This document shows positions 44,790 through 54,088 of a stretch of DNA of 64,000 nucleotides, piece by piece. Within the stretch, counting starts at the first letter, position 1, and each line of letters opens with the position of its first letter. Source of the DNA: Caenorhabditis elegans. Taxonomy: Eukaryota > Nematoda > Chromadorea > Rhabditida > Rhabditidae. The notes beneath the pieces were generated by a model. The model made no database searches. It had not been told where the DNA came from and was given only the letters and a program-made list of their open reading frames with translations. Position numbers and translations under genes: made by a program. The DNA is taken from contig NC_003280.10 of assembly GCF_000002985.6 (NCBI RefSeq), positions 2,232,001 to 2,296,000 of the forward strand, in the 5' to 3' direction.

Positions 44790-47146
44790 TTAACAACGAG
44801 ACACAAAAAGCTTCTTGAGCAATGTGATCGAATCTTCTTGAGCAATGTGATCGACCAAAAACTGAAATATTCTCGTCGTAAACAATTTTTTCTCGTTTTT
44901 AGAGACTTACGTGTAGTTTCATTGTGTATAATAGCGGAAATGCGTCTTTAACCAATTTCCGAAGAACTGCTGAAACACGTTCGCAAGATTCACAAATGGT
45001 TTCGTCTAGATATTTGTCAGTGATCAATCGAGTCAAAAGCCAGTGTAAGTACACGAGAACTGTCCATTTTTCCCGCCTTTTTACGCAAATAAGCAACGTT
45101 GGGAGACTTTGGTCGTACATCTAAACCATATAATCATAAACCAAAGTTAGTTAGGATCAACACTACTTCTTGAATTTCTCTTCCAGTTTTATGCTTCATA
45201 CTTGTGGGATCCATAAACAGTGATGTGCTCCGTCCACTTGGAATTGATGCTGACACAAGGGCATTCTGAAATATTTCAAAAATTCAGAATGTTTTCGGAA
45301 TAACGAAGCGTACCGCCCACAGCTTTTTCTCTGCCACAGAGATTTTAGCTCCGACGTAATATCCATTAGACAGAAGTTGTTTCAACATGTCCTTCATAGT
45401 TCCTTCCTGTATATTATGAAGCGTATCATATCCGTCATCCCAAGGATATGGCAGTGGTGATGAGAGCAGTCCTGAATAATATCAGAATATATTGTGTTTC
45501 AGTAACTCACAGCTCATTCGCTTCTGTACTTCAAATCTAAAACTTACTTTCTGACATGTAGGACGAAGAATACAGTTTGGAAGAACCCTCTTCGGAAGAC
45601 CAACAAACTTTGCTGCCGTTTTTCGTTCTTGCGCGAATTCCGTACACATCACAACGAGAACATCCAGAATAAGTATTCCAGGCGGGAACTCCATGAATTT
45701 TTTGACTGGCCTGAATACATTTTCCATAACAATTAACATCGGAGATACTGTTTAATTTCAGAAAATAATCAAACTACAGTCCCAATTATTAAAACTTACA
45801 GCCATATCAAGAACGGATTCATATAGTTGTAGTCGTACTCTGTGAGTTACACCGTCCCGAACCACAACGATAGGATTTTCGGTGGTGGCTTCTATTTCCA
45901 AAATCATCCTCTGAAGAAGCGACAACAGGTCTTGCCTCTTGCAATTTGGAGTGAGCATTAACGAAGCAAGCATCACGTTTTGTGGTCTGTGCATTTCATT
46001 ACTGGAGGCATCAGAAACAACGTCATTTGTTGCCAAGAACACAGGCCAAATTTCGCTTCTGAAATAGTCAGATTAATTGGACGATTGATGGAAATTTGAG
46101 CTTGCCTAGAATTTCCACGTTTTGAAAAACCATCCGTGTTTAATGTCAGAAACAAGGTTTTTAAATCAGGATACTTGTTTTCAGATTCCTTTTTTGTGTG
46201 CAAATATTTCGGTGTTTCCGAAATACTCGAGCATAGTGAGGGCTGGGATAGAGCAGAAATCTAAAATTTCTGATTCTGATTGGTCGTTATAGTTTGTCAT
46301 TTTTGATTACCTCAAGTTTCTTGTCTAGAGCTCCACTGTTCAACAAGTCTTTCATTTGAGATCGAATGCTGAATGTAACAATTGTTTTTGATTCGGAAAC
46401 GTTCTTTTGGCACATTGAAAATCGCTGGCATTCGGAGTTTGTGCACAACTTGGAATTATTCAAAGTTGATTGACATACAGCACAAAAACTGTAGAGCCTC
46501 TTGTCATGATCAATCCATAAATCAATTGTATTGAACACTTCATATCTCTGTAAACAATTAATTAAAAAAAAATTTTTTTGATGTATGACTCTCACCTGAA
46601 TACTAGGAAACTTTCGAAGAAGTTTACAAATAGTGAAGATATCAGCAACTAGGGAATGACTTAGTTGGTTGGATGCCACAACTCCGGCAATATAATTCAC
46701 AGCTTCATTTCTATCTAAAGTTATCAATAATTTTTTTTGTAGAAAAAATATTATAAACTAACCAAAAGCATCACATTCATTAAAATTTTTTAAATTTTCG
46801 ATCGATTCCGGAATTTTTTCAACACGATCAGCAAAACCATCACAACTTGACGCCGGTCCTTCTTCTCTTTCATTCCGAATATTTTTTTTGATGAAGCTTT
46901 CTTTGCATGACGACATCAGTGACAATGAGAAGCGCCTCTCTGAAAATTGAATAGATAGTACTTATAAAATTCGAAACTTTACCTGTTGCTTTTGATATAT
47001 CCCATCTGCTTTGTACCGCTTGCAAAACGATATGCTTTCTGTAACAAAAATGGTATTATTGTTGCATCTATCAAAACTCAAAGGTACCTTTTTCTAGTTT
47101 TGCCTCTTACAATTGAATTAATATTTTCCCGATTTGACTTGGTCAT
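44790..47146 (-). CDS. DDE (tnp2-like) transposase-like gene nested in the Maverick (gene A)
   Basis: Probable exons: 47146-47088, 47038-46983, 46939-46763, 46714-46596, 46547-46311, 46260-~46105, 46058-45800, 45747-45511, 45471-45314, 45265-45164, 45120-44911 and 44861-44790. ATG 47146 follows an acceptor-like TTTCAG. Features: a Cys cluster (FCAVCQSTLNNSKLCTNSEC), then TLFLTLNTDGF and EIWPVFLATND, the NTDG...IWP block of animal tnp2-like transposases. NVMLASLMLTPNCKR, RRVRLQ-like and ESVLDMA blocks follow. The C-terminal part has KRREKWTVLVYLHWLLTRLI and DAFPLLYTMKLHFLVDH. The junction between the exon ending near 46105 and 46058 cannot be made in phase with simple splice sites, so the gene may be broken there. 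Assignment is by motif pattern only. Confidence 0.5.
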
Positions 47147-47309
47147 TTCTTCGCCTGAAATTACTTCATTATACGAAAATTATAAACACAAAAAAAATAG
47201 AAATAACAAGAATATCAAAAATACCAAAATAAATTACATAAGTTTGGAGGAATATTAATCATATGTAAATAATTTCAATACAATTTTATTTAAATTCACA
47301 AGAAATTGG

Positions 47310-47339
47310 CACGCGACGCTCTTGTCTAAGCGTCGCGTG
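47310..47339. other. Perfect 11-bp hairpin CACGCGACGCT/AGCGTCGCGTG
   Basis: 11-bp arms at 47310-47320 and 47329-47339 around an 8-nt loop. It is the only GC-rich palindrome in the AT-rich stretch between gene A and the protease. Confidence 0.8.
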
Positions 47340-47374
47340 TTCAAACCGTTCAAAAAGAGCCACAAAATGTGGAG

Positions 47375-47480
47375 AAGTACAGCAGAGTGCAGCAGAGTGC
47401 AGCAGAGTGCAGCAGAGTGCAGCGAAGTACAGCAGTGTGCAGCAGAGTGCAGCAAAGGGCGGCAAGGGGCAGCAAGGGAT
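47375..47480 (+). repeat. 10-bp AGCAGAGTGC minisatellite
   Basis: About ten units of 'agcagagtgc' and variants (agcgaagtac, agcaaagggc). The two CCCTGGAAAGC units shared with 41778-42085 follow at 47540-47578. Confidence 0.9.
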
Positions 47481-47600
47481 GGCGAAGCGCAGCCGAGTGC
47501 AGCCGGGAATGTGTGGAATTTGACTAGAAAAAGACCTAATGTGCCCTAGAAAGCTGGCAATGTGCCCTGGAAAGCCGGCTCGACTTGCCGAGGGAGTCAT

Positions 47601-47607
47601 TATAAAA
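47601..47607 (+). promoter_or_regulatory. TATA box of the Maverick protease gene
   Basis: TATAAAA lies 39 nt before the protease ATG at 47646. Confidence 0.55.
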
Positions 47608-47645
47608 CAAGTTAAAATTCTGCAACTTTAATCCTATTTATACAC

Positions 47646-48098
47646 ATGTTCTCTCATCAAATTTCCGATATTCTTACTAGAGATGTCTACTCGAGAAAAA
47701 CATTTTTAGGTGTTTACAGTGCGGATGAACTTTTAGATATCAAGCCCCCTAGGAAAAAGCAGTGGGGACTCGTCGTGAACACTGATGATGGGGATCAACC
47801 TGGAAGGCACTGGCAAAGCATCTTTGTAAAGAGAAATCATACTTGCTACTTTTACTGCTCGTTAAATGAACCCCCAAATGAAAACATTTTAAAATTTATG
47901 GGCAAGTTTAAGCATGTTGTCTGTAATAAGAGTAAACAACAAAAATCTGACGAAGTAACATGCGGAGGTTTTTGTATTTTTATTCAGTCAATGATGGCTA
48001 GAGGATATTCTTTTGAGACTTTATGTGACATTTTTGAAAGTATTCAAAATGACGATAAGTTTATTCGGGACTATTTAAGGGATACAACTCAAAACTGA
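47646..48098 (+). CDS. Maverick adenain-like cysteine protease
   Basis: 150 aa, intact and intron-free. WGLVVNTDDGDQPGRHWQSI supplies the conserved Asn and active-site His (GRHW), and VTCGGFCIFIQ the catalytic Cys region. The order His before Cys and the length fit the adenovirus-type (C5) maturation protease of Polintons, which cleaves capsid precursors. The ATG at 47646 is the only good start and a TATA box precedes it. It is one of the few undamaged core genes here. Confidence 0.85.
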   Translation: MFSHQISDILTRDVYSRKTFLGVYSADELLDIKPPRKKQWGLVVNTDDGDQPGRHWQSIFVKRNHTCYFYCSLNEPPNENILKFMGKFKHVVCNKSKQQKSDEVTCGGFCIFIQSMMARGYSFETLCDIFESIQNDDKFIRDYLRDTTQN

Positions 48099-48138
48099 TT
48101 CATTCAGTGTTCTTAACCTTGTCCTGAAAGGTTCTAAC

Positions 48139-48580
48139 ATGTCATTCAACTCTTATTGTCGTGACTGCGGAATTCATTTTGCAGACAAAATTTGTAGAAA
48201 TCGTCACACTGAGATTGTTCATTTTGGGCTCCAACCACAAGATCCTGAAATTACCGAAAATTCATTCTATTACATGAACGCTCATGTCCCTCAAGTTCGT
48301 GCCAAAACATGTCCAGTCTGTTTGCTTTATTTCGAATCAATTGATGATTGCATCATTCATGTGAACAAGGTGCATCCAAACAACCAGATGCGATCCCTCT
48401 TCAAACCTACAAGAGAACTTGTAATCAACGAGTGGGAACATTTAGTCGAGAGTGTGTTTCCGGGATCTTTTTATTATGGTGAGTCGCTTTATTTTAAAGT
48501 ATTTTATTAACGTTTAAATTTTTTCAGGTTCGCAACGCATGCAAAGCTCAAGCCCAGAAAGACTGTCTACCGGACGCTGA
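48139..48580 (+). CDS. Small C2H2 zinc-finger protein, Maverick-encoded
   Basis: Starts 40 bp after the protease stop. Exons 48139-48478 and 48528-48580 give 130 aa. Two finger-like units: YCRDCGIHFADKICRNRHTEIVH near the N-terminus (written here as CRDC...H...H) and CPVCLLYFESIDDC with HVNKVH about 70 residues later. The donor GTGAGT and acceptor TTTTTTCAG are standard. The alternative frame of exon 2 is acidic (DADDSDDDNDF), which looks more protein-like but does not fit the phase, so a small frame error is possible. DNA binding is likely; role unknown. Confidence 0.6.
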
Positions 48581-48645
48581 CGACTCTGACGACGATAACG
48601 ACTTTTGTATGTTTTAAAAATTTGTGTGAGAATAAAACATTTTAT

Positions 48646-50699
48646 TTAAATCTTTTTAAAGTGCAATACAATAACAGTGCTTCCCCAATTAAAGTTTATT
48701 GGTTCGGCAAATTCAGACAACAATTCAATCTTTATGGAATCTATAGTGTTATTCATAATAGGAAGATAACGGGGGTGAGGAATAGTATGATGAATCATTT
48801 CACCATACACTCCTTTACAGGGAATTACAGACAGTAGCGAATTTTTAGAATCTCCCACGATAATAGGGTCTACAATATCACAATAAGGTAGATGGTGCTA
48901 ACGTTACCAAAGTAATCAATGTTGCTAGGTGCCAAGCTGGATTCTCTAACAATTGTATCGTGAAATCCAAGAAAATATGCACAAGACTTTTCAAATTCCA
49001 CAAATAAAATGTTTGAATCTAAAAAATCAATGGAAACTCTTCCGTCCTTTTCTTCAAATTGCAGATGTTCTGAAGAGTTTTCAAAATGTGAAACTTTTAT
49101 CCTTGATAGGATTCGTTCAAACGAAAGTTTCAATTCGTCATAAATGTTTCTATCACTTGGCTTTTGGAAAATTTTCAAAGCGACATCATGGTACTCTGAA
49201 GATGCTCGAACTGCTTCCTTTTCAATTGCTTCCGATTCCTTAACTTTTGACACAATCTTGTCCCTTTCCTGCTTTTCAAGCTCGTTTACTTTTTCGATAA
49301 TTTTTTTAGCCTCCTGACTAGCGTAAACCTTTCCAGGTATGTTGACAATCTGTTTAGGATCAATCGTAACTTTTGATTTTTCAGCTTTTGTATCTTTTTT
49401 CGATTTAGCCTCTTCTCTAGCCTTTGCTTTATCCTCTTCCCTGGCTCTTTCGTCTTCTTTGTCTTTAGCTTCCAAAGCTTGTAAACGTTCATGTCTTTCT
49501 TGAGCCTCTCTGTGACGTTCAATGTGTTCACGTTCTTTTTGCGTGGCACGTTCAAGATTTTCCTTCTTCTGCTTTTCCTCTAGTTCACGTTTTTCCTTCT
49601 CCAAAGCTTTAGCTCTTGCCTCAGCTTGCCGATGTCGTTCAATGTGTTCACGACGCTCTTTTTCCACACGTTCAAGATTTTCCTTCTTCTGCTTTTCCTC
49701 TAGTTCACGTTTTTCCTTCTCCAAAGCTTTAGCTCTTGCCTCAGCTTGCCGATGTCGTTCAATGTGTTCACGACGCTCTTTTTCCACACGTTCAAGATTT
49801 TCCTTCTTCTGCTTTTCCTCTTGTTCGCGTTTTTCCTTTTCCAAAGCTTCAGCTCTTGCCTCAGCTTGCCGATGTCGTTCAATGTGATCGCTGCGATCTT
49901 TTTGCGTGGCACGTTCACGATCTTCCTTCTTCATCTTTTCCTCTTGTTCACGTTTTTCCTTTTCCAATGCTTCAGCTTGCTTATGCCGTGCTATGTGAGC
50001 ATCCCGCTCGGCTTTTTGCGCATCACGACGTTTCTCCTCATTTTCCTCCGCCTTTTTTTGTGTCTCAATATATTTTTTCCGTGCTTCATCATGGTATTTT
50101 TGATCGTCTTGCGCATTCTGTTCAGCCTTTTTATGAGTGTCTAGATGCTTCTCACGCTGTTCGTCTTTATCAGTCCGAACCTTTCTAGCAAATTCTTCGG
50201 CCTTTTTATGAGTAGCCAAATGTTTTTCACGTTGTTTATTCTTTTCTTCTTTTTCTCGAGCAATCCTCTCCTCCTCGTCCTTTTTGGCTTTTGCCTCCAG
50301 TTCCCGAACCTTGTTGATGATTACGTCTCTTTCGATTAATGGTTCGGCCGACGATTTTGGTCGCTTTACCTGCTCATTTTCCAAAATCAATGGCGCACCA
50401 CGCTTCATTCGAGGCTTTTGAACACCGTTTAGTGAATTTACCACGTGAGAAAGGTTGTCATACTGTGCCGCAGGAAAGGTGACATTGATTGGTTCTCTAT
50501 TTTTGAAATGAATCCAATAGTTGAGAGGTCGACCAACGTTTACAAACGAATATGGGTAAATAATATCTGTTACCGCTACAGAGTATTCGTCTTTTTCCAA
50601 ATGCAAAACTTGCGGCAGACGCGTAACATAACGAGAAGATGTATTTTCAAATTGAGCATTTTTGACGGAAGACGGTAGAGTTACATAAAAATCGTTCAT
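48646..50699 (-). pseudogene. Maverick minor capsid-type protein with coiled-coil insertion, frameshifted near the 3' end
   Basis: The frame from ATG 50699 is open for 609 codons to 48870. A different frame then continues, 48858-48646. The first ~95 residues match the conserved start of a Polinton structural protein (FENTSSRYVTRLPQV, then YSVAVTDIIYPYSFVNVGRP). About 350 residues of Lys/Glu/Arg-rich coiled coil follow, made of ~35-residue repeats containing EHIERHRQAEAR and KEKRELEEKQKKE. The C-terminal part returns to conserved sequence (SIDFLDSNILFVEFE, CAYFLGFHDTIV). The 48858-48646 frame carries the usual end of this protein (VGDSKNSLLSVIPCKG, PHPRYLPIMNN, FNWGSTVIVLHF), so a one-base shift near 48890 breaks the gene. 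It starts divergently from the glycoprotein gene, 72 bp apart. Confidence 0.8.
49500..49900 (-). repeat. 120-bp tandem repeats in the coiled-coil gene
   Basis: Blocks starting near 49500, 49620, 49740 and 49860 repeat 'tcagcttgccgatgtcgttc' and 'ttccttcttctgcttttcct' with a 120-bp period (40 codons). The two central blocks are identical over more than 100 bp, indicating recent expansion. Confidence 0.9.
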
Positions 50700-50727
50700 G
50701 ACTAGAGCTCACAAGTTACTTGATGTC

Positions 50728-50746
50728 TATTTATAGCTATATAAAG
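50728..50746. promoter_or_regulatory. Back-to-back TATA boxes between divergent Maverick genes
   Basis: TATAAATA on the minus strand (50735-50728) lies 29 nt before the coiled-coil capsid gene's ATG. TATATAAAG on the plus strand (50738-50746) lies 26 nt before the glycoprotein ATG. Both sit within a 72-bp gap. Confidence 0.65.
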
Positions 50747-50771
50747 AACTGAAAACTGCTTTCAATCAAAA

Positions 50772-51545
50772 ATGTTTTTGATTTTACCACTTCTACCACT
50801 ACTACCACTAGCATCAAGTGTCTCTGTTTTCACAAAGACGGTTCCCTCCAGACTATTAGATGGTGATTTGTCAAATTTACCATTTGAAACAAATTTATTT
50901 GTAAACTTTTGCGGATACAATAAGAATGGCGAACCAAACTTGAGATGGTTTTATAAAATGGAAGATTCAATAATTGATGATGGACTACGTGTTCAGGTTG
51001 CCAACGACAAATGCAAATTTGAAATTATTGGTTCGGACGATATGCTAATGCAGTGTGACGGTAGACTTTTTCGCGTACGGGGTAAAACAGTTACACGGTT
51101 TTATGACTATGCAGAACTCTTTGCATTCGATCATGTTCAAAAGCAATTTTATGTTTATCTACACGGGGGCATACGCCATGTTAGGCCTGGAAATTCCACC
51201 ATCACACTAAAATCGATTTCAAATGTTCGCGATTTTAACGTTGTTGACGGAGTTTTCACCGTTTTATTTCAAAATGGTACAATAAAATACAACAACAAGG
51301 TGCTGGCACAGGTGGATCCAAAGTCTTATTCGAGATTACCAATTTATGCTGCTCCAGATTACGTGGCTACTCCTAAACTTGATAAGGAAGATTATTCTAA
51401 TATAATTTCGCTAATATTTTTCATAATTGGATCAATAACCGTCTTGGTGTTGGAACAATGCGGGCGTCAGTCTGCTCGAGTATATCGTCGGAAATCGCAA
51501 GTTTCAATACCACTCGAAGAAGAACAGCCGCATTGCTCACTATAA
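50772..51545 (+). CDS. Maverick type I membrane glycoprotein, unknown family
   Basis: 257 aa, intact. An N-terminal signal peptide (MFLILPLLPLLPLASS) precedes a ~190-residue ectodomain with a few Cys residues and potential N-glycosylation sites (GNST, NGT). A single membrane helix follows (IISLIFFIIGSITVLVLE), then a ~30-residue basic tail. This is the layout of a virion envelope or cell-surface protein. Nematode Mavericks are known to have acquired membrane-fusion glycoproteins; this ORF is much shorter than such fusogens, so it could be a partner, attachment or unrelated protein. I recognise no family. Its stop codon overlaps the TATA box of the ATPase gene. Confidence 0.65.
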   Translation: MFLILPLLPLLPLASSVSVFTKTVPSRLLDGDLSNLPFETNLFVNFCGYNKNGEPNLRWFYKMEDSIIDDGLRVQVANDKCKFEIIGSDDMLMQCDGRLFRVRGKTVTRFYDYAELFAFDHVQKQFYVYLHGGIRHVRPGNSTITLKSISNVRDFNVVDGVFTVLFQNGTIKYNNKVLAQVDPKSYSRLPIYAAPDYVATPKLDKEDYSNIISLIFFIIGSITVLVLEQCGRQSARVYRRKSQVSIPLEEEQPHCSL

Positions 51546-51548
51546 ATA
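51541..51548 (+). promoter_or_regulatory. TATA box of the ATPase gene, overlapping the upstream stop
   Basis: TATAAATA at 51541-51548 includes the glycoprotein stop codon (51543-51545) and lies 33 nt before the ATPase ATG at 51581. Confidence 0.6.
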
Positions 51549-52258
51549 TACTGACATTTTCAATATCACCACACCACACCATGTCCATGTCCATGTCTCG
51601 ATCAAACGGTTCGTCACCACGACTAGGATTTCAATTTCGTTTTCCATCTCAGACTACAATCATTGGCGCCACACAATCTGGTAAAACTACACTATTGAGA
51701 AAAATTTTGGAAAATTGTTCAGAGACGTTTGAAAAGCCAATTGACAATATATTTTGGTTTTATGGCGTAGATACACCCACTCGGCAATTCGTATCGTACA
51801 TTCCTCGCATTTTCCTCGTACATTTAGAAGGAAGTCCGGAATGTACGACAAAACTGTAAGTGTAAAAAGGAGACACGACCAATATACGAGGAACATACGA
51901 CAAGATTAGGAGAAAAACAAAATGTAATGTTGCCGCGCTCATATCTCGTCGCGCATTCATCGCACATTGTGGCTCGCTGTTCTTGCACGTCGTACATTCC
52001 TCGTATGTTTCCAAAGTACCACTGTTGAGAATTGAACTTGCCTGTTTACTGTCCTAGTTGGTTTCTAAATCAAACTTCTTACCTGTTGATCCATGACGGT
52101 CGCGAGATACGAAGTTTATAATTGGTTATTTAAAGAGGATGCGCTCAGCTGGTGAGAGTTTCAGTTCAATCAGATATTATTGTCTGTTTGATTTGAAAAT
52201 GTTGAAGTGTTTCTTGAAGCAGAATATTTATGAAACTTAGTAGAATTATTCACAAGTA

Positions 52259-53318
52259 TTAGGTTGGCAGGAAAGTTCTGTCCTATTTTTCAATCATTTA
52301 TTTCTTGAAGCAAACTCAAACAAAAATCAGTTACATGCTGCATCATGATCAACAATGTACTTCCAACGTTGAGATTACTTGTGGATTCCCTGCCCTAAAA
52401 TCCAGCGGGCAGGATTTCAAAGTATTGCATTAGTGCCACTTTGAGATTTTTTTCTAATTGTGAAGGTTCTACTTTGAAGTACACGAGTCACATCAGAGAA
52501 AAGCCAATAATCACTAGAAGCAATGTCAGGAGAATTTGGTTGCTGATAGAATCATCCATCCATATTTTGCCAGCTCCTGCTTCACTTGTTTTTCAACATG
52601 TGGTTGGGCGTTATTATGTTGGGAATATACTTTCTTATCCCTCAAGGCTGAACGATCGACTGCTTTATTCAAATTCTGTAGTTGTCTTGAGTGGGGTTCT
52701 CCGGTAATAATCTCCCCCTCACAAGTCAGGATGGTAACAGCTCCCAGTTGAGGGGACATCCACTTGCCGATCAAACAGAGAGAATACTTTTTTTCGGGTG
52801 AAGATCGGGTTTCGGGACATCCTGTGGGGCTTCTCCTTCTCCAATCCACAGGGCTTGCCTACCGCCGTGGAGAGTGAGAAGGCTTTATGAAACACCAGTT
52901 CGGCGGTCAAGGATGGAACGGGTCAAATAATGAGCTACTAATCGAGCAATTTCAAGCCATCTGCAAAGGAGACTATGATGAACCCCAAACGTGCTTGCAA
53001 GCTCACTTGTAGTTTTAAATGGATCCGATTCAACACTGGCATTTAGTGCAATCAAATGTAGCTCACACGGTCTTTCAGGGCATTTCTTTTCATTCAAAGA
53101 AAAGTCGCTACTTCCGAAACGATCGAACCATCTTTGTATGATTTTATACGATGGAGAAAAATAAACTTTCATCAAAAGAGTCTTGAATCCTTCATTATGG
53201 TGTTGATTACTGCAGACTTTTTTCCTGCTTATCAATCTCTAGGAGTGAATAAACACCGAAATTGATCTGCAGCCCACAATGACAAAACAAATAGGGCAAA
53301 ACTTTCTTGTCAACCTAA
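52259..53318 (-). mobile_element. Mariner transposon nested in the TIR element
   Basis: The 1060-bp element has TIRs TTAGGTTGGCAGGAAAGTT... and the inverse complement of TTAGGTTGACAAGAAAGTT..., 30 bp with about five mismatches. It is flanked by TA on each side (52257-52258 and 53319-53320), the mariner target duplication. The minus strand encodes transposase fragments. Confidence 0.93.
52526..53235 (-). pseudogene. Degenerate mariner transposase
   Basis: 53235-52885 encodes the helix-turn-helix part (IIQRWFDRFGSSDFSLNEK, LASTFGVHHS). 52849-52526 encodes the catalytic part (VDWRRRSPTGCPE-like, YSQHNNAQPHVEKQVKQEL, KYGWMIL). The frames are shifted between them, and the DNARPH catalytic motif reads NNAQPH, so the second catalytic Asp is lost. 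Inactive. Confidence 0.9.
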
Positions 53319-54045
53319 TATTAGCAAGTATAATTTATCCTATTTCATTCTGTCGAGAAAATAGTTGAAAAAGTTGAAAAATGGTGGAAAATATCCAGTA
53401 AAACGAGCTGCAGAGACCTCAATATACGCACGTTTCAAGCCTTTGTCGTACATTCCTCGTAGGTTCCAGAGGATATACGAGGAATGTACGACTAGCGCCC
53501 ACTATTTGGCTTGAGAGGCGCAACATGCGAGGAATTTACGAGGAAAATGCGAGGAATTTACGATACGAATTGCCGAGCAGTATACCAAGACACTTGCACA
53601 ACTTTCATGCAATCGAAGGATTACCAGACGTTGATCTTTTAAAGCAACACAAACATCAGAATAACATTCTAGTCTGTGACGATTTGATGAACTTTTTTGC
53701 ACGAGATAAAAAATCCCTCCATCTGCTCAACGACTTGTTTTGTCTTTATGCTCATCATCTCAATTGTGCAATTTTCAATTTGGTCCAGTCTGCGTTTACA
53801 CTCCCGCCAATAACCCGAAACAACAGTACCTACATTATTTTGATGCGAAACTTGTCGGACGCCTCTCAAATCAAACACCTACTAATGCAGCAATTTGGAG
53901 ACGTATGGAGAGGAGCCTTCGAAGCATACCAGGATGTAATGTCGAAACCATATCAGGCGCTATTAATTAACAACGACCCATTATCTCTTCCTACTATGCG
54001 TATTTTATCAAACTTTACAAACGAGTATCCTACAGCCAATGTCCC

Positions 54046-54054
54046 TATATAAAT
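54046..54054 (+). promoter_or_regulatory. TATA box overlapping the ATPase stop
   Basis: TATATAAAT at 54046-54054 covers the ATPase stop codon (54050-54052) and lies 35 nt before the next ATG at 54089. Confidence 0.55.
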
Positions 54055-54088
54055 GATTTATAAATTGTATTTGATCTTTTGCTAACAA

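Larger units (their letters stand above)
51780..53577. mobile_element. TIR element inserted in the ATPase gene
   Basis: CTCGGCAATTCGTATCGTAC at 51780 has its inverse complement at 53558-53577, and the match continues inward over ~45 bp. Internal copies of 'gtacattcctcgtatgtt' lie near 51988 and 53448. Without the mariner the element is ~740 bp and has no coding capacity, so it is a non-autonomous (MITE-like) element. No clear target duplication is seen. Confidence 0.75.
51581..54052 (+). pseudogene. Maverick FtsK/HerA-type genome-packaging ATPase, split by an insertion
   Basis: The N-terminal piece (51581-51779) contains the Walker A motif GATQSGKTTLL and NIFWFYGVDTP. The C-terminal piece (53578-54052) contains EGLPDVDLL, Walker B in NNILVCDDLMNFF, and the conserved tail with LMQQFGDVWRGAFEAY. 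An 1.8-kb TIR element with a nested mariner separates them. The start ATG at 51581 follows a TATA box; two more in-frame ATGs follow at once (MSMSMSR). The usual protein is about 250 aa and powers DNA packaging into capsids. As read, the first piece runs into the insertion and stops at 51857-51859. Confidence 0.88.

Noticed and set aside
49522..50339. Antisense ORFs rich in Ser/Phe/Cys over the coiled-coil gene
   Set aside because: Mirror frames of the repetitive KEKRE-coding sequence; the sense strand has conserved capsid motifs and a start.
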